From Panorpa germanica (taxonomy: Eukaryota > Arthropoda > Insecta > Mecoptera > Panorpidae): a stretch of DNA of 64,000 nucleotides. The stretch is from positions 11,408,001 through 11,472,000 of the forward strand of contig OY783219.1 of assembly GCA_963678705.1 (NCBI GenBank), written 5' to 3'. How positions within the stretch are numbered: position 1 is the stretch's first letter; every line of letters starts with the position of its first letter. Shown here piece by piece: positions 24,690 to 36,914 of the stretch. The translations under genes and the position numbers were made by a program. Below the pieces are notes generated by a model. That model ran no database searches, had not been told where the DNA came from, and saw only the letters and a list, made by a program, of their open reading frames with translations.

Positions 24690-25035
24690 ATAGTATAACC
24701 TTCTTACATCTCGAGGAATGAAGAAAATTAATATAAGAGATGTAAGAATTCTTACATCTCGAGGAATGAAGAAAATCTTATTGTTGATAAAGTTAAAAAT
24801 CAACTTTTTTATCAATTTGACAAGACAACCTTCTTACATCTCGAGGAATTAAAAAAATCTCATTGTTGATAAAGTTAAAAATTCAACTTTTTTATCATTT
24901 TTAACAAGAGTATAACCTTCTTACATCTCGAGAATTGAAGAAAATTTTATTGTTGATAAAGTTAAAAATTCAATTTTTTTTATCAATTTTAACAAGAGTA
25001 TAACCTTCTTACATCTCGAGGAATGAAGAAAATTT
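24690..25035. repeat. ~87 bp minisatellite, 4-5 units
   Basis: The motif CTTCTTACATCTCGAGGAAT recurs at about 24700, 24750 (partial spacing), 24830, 24917 and 25004. Each is followed by a block containing TTGTTGATAAAGTTAAAAA, TTTTTATCAATTTT and AACAAGAGTATAAC. The regular spacing after the first two units is about 87 bp. Units differ by a few bases. Confidence 0.85.
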
Positions 25036-25197
25036 GAGCGCTACTAGAACGAAAACGAACGAGTTTCTGTACGGATACAAGAACTGCAAAAATCTCTTCT
25101 CTATGACCTTATAGTATGGTATTATTTAGTATACTTTTAGCAGATTGGGTATCTCATTATATTACGAAGGATGTGAAAAGGAAAAATAATCTCGAAA

Positions 25198-25640
25198 TAG
25201 CATATAAGCAATACGTATATATGTATATTATAAATAGTGTAATTTATAAATTAGTATAATTATGTGGAGTATCTTTAATATGTGTTGATTTATCTACAAA
25301 ATAAAAGACCTATGATAGATACATAGAGAGACTTTACTGTATAATTATTATGTTTAAGTTATTAACTATTTTATAAACCAAATTTCATGATTTAAATTTA
25401 CATAAATAAATAAACATAATATTTTACTTATATAACCAAATATTTATATTTAAGTTTTATTAAATTAAAAAAAAAGTATTTATCAATTTAAAATTTATTT
25501 TTTTAACCTTACGTCTAAGAAAATTTTACCTTTGCTAAAATTCAACATTTTTCAAGAGATTAATTAAATTAATCCTGCTTCCATTTCTAATATTGTAAAA
25601 TTATCATATTTTTAACGTACGATGTAAATTTATATAATTA
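25198..25640. repeat. Duplicated 3' flank of the zinc-finger gene, copy 2
   Basis: Direct copy of 23816-24239, offset by about 1382 bp, with an extra 18 bp. It stops at the same ATAATTA point, where the large palindromic element begins. Confidence 0.9.
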
Positions 25641-26149
25641 CTAGCTATTTGACCCGTTGCAAGGCAACGAGTGTAAGTTATGTGTTTGTTTCCTTTTTAA
25701 ACAATTAGTATTTTAAATGTGTGTAATGTTTTAATTGAGCTATATCCGCTCCACTTTAAATTAATAAACTGTTTTATTAAATTTACAATATCTACGGTTT
25801 TCTGGCTTTTTTGCAATATTTTCTCAATTCATGGACTTTTTTTCTTTAAAAAATAATTACAATTTATTCAATTTCTTTGATGCAGTTAAGTTCGCTTGGC
25901 TTCAAAATAAAGAACTGCTTCATTACAAAACTTGTAAATAAATTAACAATATATTGAAAAAATAACATATATACAATATGAGATTTCTGGATAATATTGC
26001 GCCTGACAGAGTGGCAACACTACTTACGAGCAAAATTTTCTCTAGAAGAAAGTAATGAATTTCGTAATTATTTTGTGACAATATTTACATACTGAATGTA
26101 ACAACTAATTGGGGATGTTGTGATGTAGTTACTTTACTTAGGCTTTAAA

Positions 26150-27480
26150 ATTAAGAACTGCTTCATTACATTTTAAAAAACTAAGCGCATCTGGCTTTTA
26201 TGCGACCTTTTTTAAACTCATGGACTTTTCTTTCTTAATTTTTTTTCTGGATTTATTGAAATGTTGTGATGCAGTTATGTTCATTAGGCTTTAAAATAAA
26301 GAACTGCTTCATTATATTTTAAGAAACTAAGCGCATCTGGATTTTATGCGACCTTTTGTAAATTCATGGACTTTTTTTTCTTAATTTTTTTTCTGGATTT
26401 ATTGAAATGTTTTGATGCAGTTATGTTCGTTAGGCTTTAAAATAAAGAACTGCTTCATTACATTTAAAAAAACTAAGCGCATCTGGCGTTTATGCTACCT
26501 TTTTTAAATTCATGGACTTTTTTTTGTAATTTTTTTTTCTGGATTTATTGAAATATTTTGATGCAGTTACGTTCCTTAGGCTTTAAAATAAAGAACTACT
26601 TTATTACATTTTAAAAAACTAAGCGCATCTGGCGTTTATGCTACCTTTTTTAAATTCATGGACTTTTTTTTGTAATTTTTTTTTCTGGATTTATTGAAAT
26701 ATTTTGATGCAGTTACGTTCCTTAGGCTTTAAAATAAAGAACTACTTTATTACATTTTAAAAAACTAAGCGCATCTGGCGTTTATGCGACCTTTTTTAAA
26801 TTCATGGACTTTTTTTCTTAATTTTTTTTTTTGGATTTATTGAAATGTTGTGATGGAGTTATGTTCATTAGGCTTTAAAATAAAGAACTGCTTCATTATA
26901 TTTTAAGAAACTAAGCGCATCTGGATTTTATGCGACCTTTTGTAAATTCATGGACTTTTTTTTCTTAATTTTTTTTCTGGATTTATTGAAATATTTTGAT
27001 GCAGTTACGTTCCTTAGGCTTTAAAATAAAGAACTACTTTATTACATTTTTAAAAACTAAGCGCATCTGGCGTTTATGCGACCTTTTTTAAATTCATGGA
27101 CTTTTTTTTCTTAATTTTTTTTTTTTGATTTATTGAAATATTTTGATGCAGTTGTGTTCATTAGGATTTAAAATAAAGAACTACTTTATTACATTTTAAA
27201 AAAGTAAGCGCATCTGGCGTTTATGCGACCTTTTTTAAATTCATGGACTTTTTTTTCTTAATTTTTTTTTTTGGATTTATTGAAATATTTTGATGCAGTT
27301 ATGTTCGTTAGGCTTTAAAATAAAGAACTGCTTCATTACATTTTAAAAAACTAGGCGTGTCTGGCTTTTATGCGTCCTTTTTTAAATTCATGGACTTTTT
27401 TTTGTAATTTTTTTTTCCGGATTTATTGAAATATTTTGATGCAGTTACGTTCCTTAGGCTTTAAAATAAAGAACTACTTC
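26150..27480 (+). repeat. Left-arm tandem array, ~146 bp unit, about 10 copies
   Basis: The landmark AAGAACTGCTTCATTA (or ACTACTTTATTA) occurs at about 26153, 26301, 26449, 26591, 26737, 26884, 27029, 27177, 27323 and 27469, a spacing of 142-148 bp. Adjacent units share variants: ACTACTTTATT and TTCCTTAGG tend to go together. This suggests array growth by unequal exchange. Confidence 0.9.
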
Positions 27481-27899
27481 ATTACATTTTAAATATCTAC
27501 GATTTTCTGGCTTTTGAGTAATTTTAATAAAGTCAAACTTCCAATTTTAAAACGGCGATTATTCGAAAACTGTATGAGATAATTGAAAATGGATTTTAAT
27601 TTTGAAATCAGCATTAAAAACTACGTTCGAAAACATATATTATGTGCCAAAATAAAAATTATATTTTTTTGAAAAAGTAAGAAGACTATAATAGCCTTCT
27701 TACTTTTTCAAAAAAAAAAAAAATTTATTTCGGCACATGATATATGTTTTCTAGCGTAGTTTTTAATGCTGATTTCAAAAATAAAATCCATTTTCAATTA
27801 TCTCTTACTGTTTTCGAATAATCGCCGTTTTAAAATTTGATTTTTGACTTTGTTAATGTTTACTCAAAAGCCAGAAAATCGTAGATATTTAAAATGTAA

Positions 27900-29390
27900 T
27901 GAAGCAGTTCTTTATTTTAAAGCCTAAGGAATGTAACTTCATCAAAATATTTCACTAAATCCAAAAAAAAAAAATTAGAAAAAAAAGTCCATGAATTTTA
28001 AAAAGGTCGCATAAAATCCAGACATGCCTAGTTTTTTAAAATGTAATGAAGTAGTTCCTTATTTTAAAGCCTAAGGAACGTAACTGCATTAAAACATTTC
28101 AATAAATCCAAAAAAAAAAAATTAAGAAAAAAAAGTCCATGAATTTTAAAAAGGTCGCATAAAATCCAGACACGCCTAGTTTTTTAAAATGTAATGAAGT
28201 AGTTCCTTATTTTAAAGCCTAAGGAACGTAACTGCATCAAAATATTTCAATAAATCCAGAAAAAAAAATTACAAAAAAAAGTCCATGAATTTAAAAAAGG
28301 TCGCATAAAATCCAGCCACGCTTAGTTCTTTAAAATGTAATGAAGCAGTTCTTTATTTTAAAGTCTAACGAACATAACTGCATCAAAATATTTCAATAAA
28401 TCCAAAAAAAGATTAAGAAAAAAAAAGTCCATGAATTTAAAAAAGGTCGCATAAACGCCAGATGCGCTTAGTTTTTTAAAATGTTATGAAGCCGTTCTTT
28501 ATTTTAAAGCCTAACGAACATAACTGCATCAAAATATTTCCATAAATCAAGAAAAAAAATTACAAAAAAAAGTCCATGAATTTAAAAAAGGTCGCATAAA
28601 AGCCAGACACGCCTAGTTTTTTAAAATGTTATGAAGCAATTCTTTATTTTAAAGCCTAACGAACATAACTGCATCAAAATATTTCAATAAATCAAAAAAG
28701 AAAAATTAAGAAAATAAAGTCCATGAATTTAAAAAAGGTCGCATTAACGCCAGATGCGCTTAGTTTTTTAAAATGTAATGAAGCAGTTCTTTATTTTAAA
28801 GCCTAACGAACATAACTGCATCAAAATATTTCCATAAATCAAGAAAAAAAATTACAAAAAAAAGTCCATGAATTTAAAAAAGGTCGCATAAAAGCCAGAC
28901 ACGCCTAGTTTTTTAAAATGTAATGAAGCAATTCTTTATTTTAAAGCCTAACGAACATAACTGCATCAAAATATTTCAATAAATCAAAAAAAAAAAATTA
29001 AGAAAATAAAGTCCATGAATTTAAAAAAGGTCGCATAAACGCCAGATGCGCTTAGTTTTTTAAAATGTAATGAAGCAGTTCTTTATTTTAAAGCCTAACG
29101 AACATAACTGCATCAAAATATTTCAATAAATCCAGAAAAAAAAATTAAGAAAAAAAAGTCCATGAATTTAAAAAAGGTCGCATAAAATCCAGACACGCCT
29201 AGTTTTTTAAAATGTAATGAAGCAGTTCTTTATTTTAAAGCCTAAGGAACGTAACTGCATCAAAATATTTCAATAAATCCAGAAAAAAAAATTACAAAAA
29301 AAAGTCCATGAATTTAAAAAAGGTCGCATAAAAGCCAGCCACGCTTAGTTCTTTAAAATGTAATGAAGCAGTTCTTTATTTTAAAGCCTA
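27900..29390 (-). repeat. Right-arm tandem array, ~146 bp unit, about 11 copies
   Basis: Reverse complements of the left-arm units recur at about 27905, 28051, 28200, 28349, 28494, 28641, 28785, 28929, 29076, 29224 and 29372. Two further diverged units lie beyond the unique block, at about 29594 and 29740. A longer higher-order pattern is visible at about 28490-28920, where units alternate between ACACGCCTAG and GATGCGCTTAG forms. Confidence 0.88.
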
Positions 29391-29885
29391 AGTAACGTAA
29401 CTGCATCACAACGTCCCTAATTAGTTGTTACATTCATTATGTAAATATTGTCATTCATTACTTTCTTGTAGAGAAAGTTTTGCTCGTAATTAGTGTTGCC
29501 ATTCTGTCAGGCGCAATATTATCCAGAAATCTCATATTGTATAAATGCTATTTTCAATATAGTGTACATTTATTTGCAAGTTTTGTAATGAAGCAGTTTT
29601 TTTATTTTAAAGCCTAACGAACGTAACTGAATCAAAACATTTCAATAAATCCAAAAAAAAAAGTTAAGAATAAAAAGTCCATGAATTTAAAAAAGGTCGC
29701 ATAAAATCCAGAAACGAATAGATATTTAAAATGTTTTGAAGCAGTTCCTTATTTTAGGCCATAAGGAATATAAGTGTATCCTAAATTTCAAAGAAATGTT
29801 AGTTTTCTTTTATGAAAGAATGTGTATTAATATTTTAAAACAACTAATAAGACAAAAAAATTATTTATGCCCGTTGGTGATGTAT

Positions 29886-31252
29886 ACATATTTCATTATA
29901 TTTAAATATGAATATCCAAACAGTGTTATTTAGGTTGCATACCCTCTTGGAGCAAAGTAGTCTAGGTGCCGTTGAAGAAATAATAACCCATATATATTTT
30001 AAGCTACTATTTAATGGATAAATGATTTTAAATAATTTAATTAAATTAATAATTTAAAATTATAAGAAATAACAAAGAGGTAAATATTAAATAATATACT
30101 TTTATTGAAGAAAGTTTTTTACAATATACATTGCACTAATAACAAAAATTAAGATTTAAAATTATTAGCTATTTTACATAAATTTCTAGATTACTCTAAT
30201 ATATAACTTAAACTATATATTTTGCTTATAGATACATTTCTTAAAGTCAGTAATGTTTAAACTCTCATCTATTGTAATAATTATATAAAAAATTAGAAAC
30301 TACATTATGTCATATTGTTCTGCCAATTTATGCTTTCCCTTATCCTTAGATTTATCTTCCAAATACTTTAAACCAGCTGAAAATAATCTCGAAATACTTA
30401 TTCTTTTCTGTGACGTATTACGCATATGTAAAACATGCGGCAAAACTGAAATTAAAATTTGATATAACTATAACTTCGTCAAGTTTTGGATATTTAAAAA
30501 AAAATAAAAACATCTATACAATTTATTTCAGTCGAAAATTAAAAAAACGAGTTCATAAACCCATTGTAAACGTTTCTGTTTTCATGCAACGACTATTTTT
30601 GATTATTATAAAAAAAAAATAATACAGTTATTATATACTGTTCACTATTTTTGTGTAATATTGTATTACACTTTGTAATATGGTAATATTACATTGCAAT
30701 TTCGTTACCAGATGTCTCCTCAAATTTATTGAATATTTAAAAAAAACCTGCGCTGTCAACCAACCAACTTCATGGAACATAACGGCTGAAACGCCATTAC
30801 AAAATTTTAAGTGATTTGAAGTATATTCGATCGTTTTTTAGTTTTTAGTAAATTAATATTGAATAAACTCTTCAAATAATTTCAAAAAGATATGTATATA
30901 TTTACAATATAAGTCAGCAGTCGTACCTCCAAATTTGATAACATTTATAGTATCATGTTTTACCAAATTTTTTGCTCTTAGTGTAGAGGAATATTTTCAA
31001 CAATAACTGTTTTAAAGCAAACGGTTTGGTTAAAGATTATTTATATTTGATCTTATTGGTAGGTATTTTTTTTATTTACATAACCTATTTTCATTTGTTT
31101 CCAATTATTTACTTAAGAGTACATTAATAATTGTTGTTTTGTAAAGAATGTTATAATTATTTCTTATTACACATGGTTATACACGGTATGACAACAAAAT
31201 ATACTAGCAGTATAAGCAGTAATTAAAAGAGATTTCGTTTACAGATAGTATA
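29886..31252. other. Intergenic region upstream of POC1
   Basis: AT-rich sequence with no recognisable gene or repeat ends. Small open frames at 29736-29933 (inside the foldback end) and 30410-30622 look like chance. TTTACAG at 31238-31244, nine bases before the POC1 ATG, could be the acceptor of a non-coding first exon. Confidence 0.5.
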
Positions 31253-33764
31253 ATGGATAACAACGACCCTACATTAGAACGCCATTTCCGTGGTCATAAA
31301 GATGCTTTAACAGGACTAAGCTTTCATCCCCTAACAAAGCAATTGGCGTCTAGTTCTAATGATTCATCTCTTATGGTCTGGAATTTTAAGCAATCTGTTA
31401 GATGCTATAAATTCTTGGGACATACAGACGCTGTTACAAGTGTAGCATTTTCAACGAATGGCGATTTGGTTGCTTCCTCATCAAAAGACAGGTATGTTTC
31501 ATTAAAAAATAAAGCTAGTAACTACCAGATATAACACAACATTTGTTTTCGCAGAACTGTTCGATTGTGGGTTCCAACTGTGAGAGGCGAATCTGGAGAA
31601 TTTAGAGCTCATACTGGAACTGTTCGCTCCGTTAATTTTTCACCAGATGGATATAAAGTATATAAATTAAAATACATTTGATATCATTATTACAACATAA
31701 AGATTACAACCATTACATTCTAGATTGTAACAGCAAGTGATGACAAATCTGTTAAAATATGGGTTGTCTCACGAAGAAAGTTTGTTTCATCATTTACTGG
31801 GCATACTAATTGGGTACGATGCGCAAAATTTGCTCCAGAAGATAAAATAGTTGCAACATGTTCTGATGATAAATCTACTAAACTTTTCGATGAGAATAGT
31901 GGCCACTGTATACATACTTACTCTGAAGTAAAAGGTACGTTTTGTTTGTAAATAGGAATAAGGAAATGAGTTAGTTAACACATTCATTATTAAAACATAT
32001 ATAAATTGTAGGCCTTCCAAGTCACCTTGATTGGCATCCTAGTGGAACTTGCATTGGCATTGCTATGACTCATGGTACCGTCAAAGTTTACGACACACGC
32101 ATGCATAGATTGCTGCAACATTACAGAGCTCATGCCGAAGCTGTAAAACAAATATCATTTCATCCTAGTGGAAATTTCATGCTAACGGCCAGTCATGATG
32201 GAGCCGTTAAGGTATAACTCTCACAAAAGATGAATGTTATCTTACATTCAAGTAATATTTTACTTAAGCAAAACCTAGTAATATTTAATCTTGAAAAAAG
32301 TACTTCTTAAGATTTTATATTCCTAAAAAGTTTTATGAGTTATATTCATAGAGATATAAGAATAGAGTACGCGAAGTGTACGGCCGTGTGTAAGAGGAAG
32401 CGATAGATGCAAAACGAGAGATAGCCTACCGAGAGTCCTATCTGTTTCTTCGTAGCCGAACCGCTGCTGCTGGCTTAGTTGATTGGCGGTATGGTAGAGA
32501 GTAAACAAGCAAGCAGTCGCTATTGTTAAAATAAAAATATTTGTAAATAGTTAGTGTAGCACACAGTAAATTTTAAATAATATATACAAAGCATTTTAAC
32601 GTCCAGACAATGAATAAAGACACCGACAGCCCCCAACTATTATAGCTATATTTTCGTTAGCGCGGCAGTGAATCACAGTACTTGGCTCGAAAGAGACACA
32701 AAGGACATTTGTGGCTACCTCTCTCTTTGCCTATATTACAGTATTCAGCCTCTTGCGAACTCTAGTCTTCTATCTCTATGGTTATATTTCTTACAATCCA
32801 GTATACAATTAGATATATATTAATGGAACCACTGGTTATTTAAAGGTACTTGACTTGTTGGAGGGAAGGCCGATATATACACTGAAGGGTCATGAAGGCT
32901 CTGTGACTACAGTCGTTTTCTCTGCTGATGGCGAATATTTTGCTACTGGTGGAGTGGATCAACAGGTTTTTATAATATACATTATCATAAAAACTAATAT
33001 ACCGTAGGTAGTAATTTATTTTTTTCTCATAAAGGTGATGGTTTGGAAAACTAACTTTGATCGAGAGAGTCCACCAAAAGCAGCTAATTGTTCTGTAGCA
33101 GCATCAGTTCCTAAAGAATATTTAACACTAAGTAAGAGAGATTCCAGAGAACGTTCAGCTTCACCATCTGTGTACCAGTTGGATGCCAGAAAATCTCAAG
33201 AATTTAATAAACTTCAGGAATTTCAGGTCTGTGATGGTGGTGACTCTGATAAAAATTAAATTATAAATCCACTAATTAAGGGATAACATTATAGTGTTAA
33301 GTTTTGAATACTTTTCTATTTTTTTAATTATATAATGATGCTTCATGTTTAACATAAAATTAATTAGTGATAAATTAGTTTTTATAATAATATTTATTTT
33401 AAAATATATAAAGGTTACGACAGTGGGATCGGAACATTTGCATAAATCCAAAGATGTATACTCAAAAAGCACGTTGAATACATTAGGTACTATCTTATCA
33501 AATCAAGTATGTTTTTATAACACTGAAAATATTAAAACAAAATCAAAACAAAGTTTACTTCCTAGAATTCGATCGAAATCTCATACAAATTTAGATGTTA
33601 TGTGCAAACGAGATTCTGGTGATACCTGTACTAATGCACAGATATTAACAGCTGTAAAAAACCTCTCAGTTCATATTGAAACAATGAAAACTTCTATAAA
33701 TAAATTAGATCATAGGGTTTCTGTAATTGAAGACACCCTACATAACATAACATCTAGATTGTAA
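31253..33764 (+). CDS. Poc1: POC1 centriolar WD40 protein
   Basis: Seven exons: 31253-31491, 31555-31657, 31724-31934, 32012-32211, 32846-32965, 33035-33226, 33414-33764; sum 1416 nt, 471 residues. Residues 1 to about 300 form seven WD40 repeats. The first begins [16 protein letters not shown], and repeats carry GH and WD-like ends (LMVWNF, VRLWVP, VKIWVV). A variable linker follows. The last ~40 residues form the conserved C-terminal POC1 coiled coil ([20 protein letters not shown], then [12 protein letters not shown]). POC1 stabilises the centriole and basal-body wall and is needed for cilium and centriole length control. The introns after exons 5 and 6 use GTTTTT and GTCTGT donors. If the intron after exon 6 were retained, an early stop after DGGDSDKN would give a form without the coiled coil. 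Confidence 0.93.
32212..32845. other. 634 bp POC1 intron 4 with a less AT-rich patch
   Basis: The stretch at about 32360-32510 and 32640-32770 is less AT-rich than the surrounding sequence (GTACGGCCGTGTGTAAGAGG, GCGCGGCAGTG). It is probably part of an inserted element, but I see no termini or coding similarity. Confidence 0.4.
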
Positions 33765-34015
33765 TAAACTAATTTATATATGTTTTGCCTTTTTTTGTAA
33801 ATGTATTACCTTTTGTAAAAAGTGTTTTTATTTTTCTACCTGAACAATATTTGGATAACATGTATTTTATTGAAATATATTTTTATTTTATTTTAACAAG
33901 ATTTTTATTAATTATTATTAACGGAAGAGACTTATATATCTATTGAATAATTTGTAAAAAAAATATATTGCATACATAGCTGCTTGATTAAACATAAAAT
34001 TCCAAAATACTTGAC

Positions 34016-34618
34016 TTATTCAAATACTTTTCCAATATAAGATGTTTCTTTCCCAGTTTTCTTTATTATTTTCAGCAGCTCCTCGTGAGGTATTGTGCCA
34101 GTAACTGTTACTTTCTGCTCTGGTAAACTGATTTGAACATTTTCAATGCCATCTACTGGAAATGACAAATGAAGATAAATTTATGAGATGTTTTATACCA
34201 TATTGAAGACATTGTATTTCGTTCTTTTCCTTATCAGCTTGTTCAAATAATCCTAAGTTTGTATTTAATTTTGATAAACCTATTTACGTGACACAATCTT
34301 GATTTTTATTGATAGTTATTACATTGTTACCCACTTTAAACTACTTTATATAATTGTTATTTAAAATATAAATAAATTTATGAAATGATTTCTGCATCTC
34401 CTTAGGCATGTTAAACAATTTATCATATTTTTAAGATGAAGCAAATATGTTACCTCTTAGTTTGCCTAATACCCTCTCGACAGCACCAGAGCATCCTTCA
34501 CAGGTCATTGCTACTTTAAATGCATGTGTCTATAATAAAAATATTACAAATTATATTACTAATTACAAATCTCAAAAATATGTATGTCAAATTATATTAC
34601 CTCTAACATTTTTGACAT
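34016..34618 (-). CDS. Atox1: Copper chaperone ATOX1 (Atx1 family)
   Basis: Three exons on the minus strand: 34618-34601, 34529-34454, 34155-34016; 18 + 76 + 140 = 234 nt, 77 residues. The first exon codes only for MSKMLE. The second gives [20 protein letters not shown], with the copper-binding MTCEGC (MxCxxC) motif. The third ends [17 protein letters not shown], holding the conserved KTG loop lysine. Length and one heavy-metal-associated domain match the family (about 68-75 residues). It carries Cu(I) in the cytosol to Cu-ATPases of the secretory pathway. The gene converges on POC1 with about 250 bp between the two stop codons. The short first exon was chosen because it supplies the only in-frame ATG next to a good donor (GAG|GTAATA). 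Confidence 0.93.
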
Positions 34619-36914
34619 TTTTAACAACAGATAAACTTAATTTTCTTATATGATAAATTGAGAAACACGCAATTTACAAACAATTACAAGAATATAAATA
34701 ATGAATTGTTAAACTAGTAATAATAAACTTAAATTTATTTAAAAAAATATGAACTTGTATACACCTACGCAAATCAATGAATTATCTTTTTAATATAAAA
34801 TATTTACTAGAATATTAGCGTAAATGAAAATTGATAACAATGCCATCTATTATTACAACGTATAAGTTTTTATTAAAATATCTCTACCGGATATCAAGGA
34901 TTCCTTCTTTTAAATATTGAATGGGGATAGTTTAAAAATATGTATAGTTGTATATTTAAAATTTATTACAAGTAGCGTTTTTTACAATTAATTTATTGTT
35001 TAAAGTGCCGTATTTAGTAACTATGTTAAGCTTGGAGGCACTTTCTTAATCCTAGATACGTATAATTAAGAATAACACAACAAATTTAACTCTTCAAGAT
35101 GCTATTTATGAGAAAGTGTGGTACTGGTAGATTTAGTATACAAAAATATTTCACCTCTAAATTATTTAACAATAACCATACTAGTCTTGCATTTAATTGC
35201 AATACCATTTATCATTTAAGATTAAACATAAAATATAAACAATTCCAAAATATATGATATTCATGCTTAATAAAATGTGTTCTAAAGCTAGATATCTTGG
35301 AAAAATTTAGATTATTATTTTTTATATTAATACTGTTTTAGATTTCCTCATTAACTTTTAGCACAATTTTTTTACTAAAATATTTTTAAATCGTAGTTAT
35401 ATTGATGTTAAAGATACAGTTACGTAATTATTACATTGTGAATATATTTCTTAGATAATTTTCATTGTGAACAGTGAGTGTACCACAAAGACGAAATTGC
35501 TATTCAAAAAGTAAATTGTGACTGGATATAGAAGCTTTAGCGTAAAACATCATCCGAGAGGGTCCTTCAATGTGTACTACTCAGGAAAACCGGATAGCAC
35601 AATCCTTTACTGATTATGTATATAACTTTAAAGTAAATTCATCAAATTTTAGAAAAAAAATCCGCTTGTTGACAGTGAGAATTAACTTTTAGTAAACTTT
35701 ATTATTTATGTGCACCTATAATTGACTAGAATTACTTCTGTTACTTGAAATTTTTATATTTTGATGGCACCAAGGATTTTCTTGCTTATAAAAGAAATCA
35801 TCGTGTATAATTGTGCTTAAAGGCTTTGTTTAAATTTTATTTTATTCGAGGATATATTATATATATCTTACTAAACAAGTTAATGTTTTTTTTACGTGTC
35901 ACTTAAATCAAAATTACGTATCTGCTCTATAAAGGGTACGATACCTGTGTATGCTGATTATTATTATTGTTGGTAATAACTTATAATCAATAAAGTTATT
36001 TAATTTTTTTAAATATTATTTATTATATAAATATTAAGTAGCTAATTTTTTTTTAGTTTTCCCGCTAAACACAACTCGTAAACTCATGTATTATTTAACG
36101 TAATATTTGTTACATAACTTAATGTTTTATTATTTATCGAAATTTAACATAAATTTGTTACATTGTCATTAAATAAATACAAAAAACATTAAATATCTTT
36201 TACTACTATATTAATTTAATATACAACATTTAATTTAGCATAAAAAGTTTTATTGATGTCAGAAAACTTTCTGTTGAAAGATAACTTTTGTTATGTAAAA
36301 GATTAATTTGTTAATATTAAATAAACCTTGAATATACGTAACTGTGTTTAGTGAGTTAACATTATATAAAGTATATTAATACATGTCGAAATATTTAGTA
36401 TATATAATGCGTTAAAATAAGGCAGATTTCAATATACAACATGCAATATCGTTGTTATCAGGTATATGTAATATTTATTTTAAAATACAGAATGTCAACA
36501 TTTATTAATTATCCGAGTTTACATAATAATTTGTGAAGACAATAAATAACGGTTGATCAATTTAAAAAACAATCATATATTGTTGACATAGTTTTAAAAT
36601 ATTTATCCTAGTATTCTTGATTCAATCACATTATAGTAAAATTTTAATATCTTTGATAGATTTAATATCACCAGAGCGCTATAAACATAAAATACTGTGC
36701 ATTATAGCCATAAAATATTTGTACATATTCTACAATAATATACCTAGTAATCTATATGTAGCAGAGACTGAACGCAAACTATGTAAATGATACATAACAG
36801 TATTTTTTTGGGAATAGATTATTAATAAACTTATATTAACTCTATACTTAAAATCACTCATTTGTTATTATTATTTCGGTATAAATATTATTTAAATCTA
36901 CTAATTCACTATAA
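34619..36914. other. Intergenic region between ATOX1 (5') and bestrophin (3')
   Basis: AT-rich sequence holding the ATOX1 promoter (right of 34618) and the bestrophin 3' UTR (left of 36915). One MITE is listed at 36061-36355. A less AT-rich patch at about 35540-35610 (ACATCATCCGAGAGGGTCC) is unexplained. I see no gene. Confidence 0.55.
36061..36355. mobile_element. MITE with CCCGCTAAACACA termini, copy A
   Basis: Left end CCCGCTAAACACA, right end TGTGTTTAGTGAG, giving a 13-bp imperfect terminal inverted repeat around about 295 bp of AT-rich non-coding DNA. Related ends occur at 41243-41543, 41921-41930 and, more diverged, 58853-59119. Confidence 0.65.

Larger units (their letters stand above)
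25642..29885. mobile_element. 4.2 kb foldback element: near-spacerless palindrome with tandem-repeat arms
   Basis: Two arms of about 2.05-2.2 kb are inverted around 27690. The central repeats GAAAAAGTAAGAAG (27671-27684) and CTTCTTACTTTTTC (27696-27709) are only 11 bases apart. Unique arm-specific blocks match in inverse orientation, for example the block around 25970-26100 (GGATAATATTGCGCCTGACA) and 29420-29530. Each arm also carries 10-12 head-to-tail units of about 146 bp, recognisable by AAAGAACTGCTTCATTACAT and AAGCGCATCTGG, in opposite orientation in the two arms. The outer ends (CCCGTTGCAAGGCAACGAG at left, CCCGTTGGTGATG at right) are diverged. No transposase is present. The architecture matches foldback (FB/Galileo-like) elements, whose long inverted repeats contain tandem subrepeats. 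Family identity is inference. Confidence 0.85.

Noticed and set aside
24690-25035. CRISPR-like array from regularly spaced ~20 bp boxes
   Set aside because: The spacers between boxes are themselves repeats of each other, so this is a minisatellite in a eukaryotic genome.
25642-29885. Assembly artefact explanation for the palindrome
   Set aside because: Arms differ by substitutions and small indels, and the right arm has extra outer units, so it is not a mirrored copy of one read. It still deserves long-read confirmation.
30410-30622. 70-codon frame upstream of POC1
   Set aside because: Lys/Ile/Phe-rich AT-driven composition, no similarity and no promoter or splice support.
34447-34653. Plus-strand 68-codon frame
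   Set aside because: Runs antisense through ATOX1 exons 1 and 2 and an intron; ATOX1 explains the signal fully.
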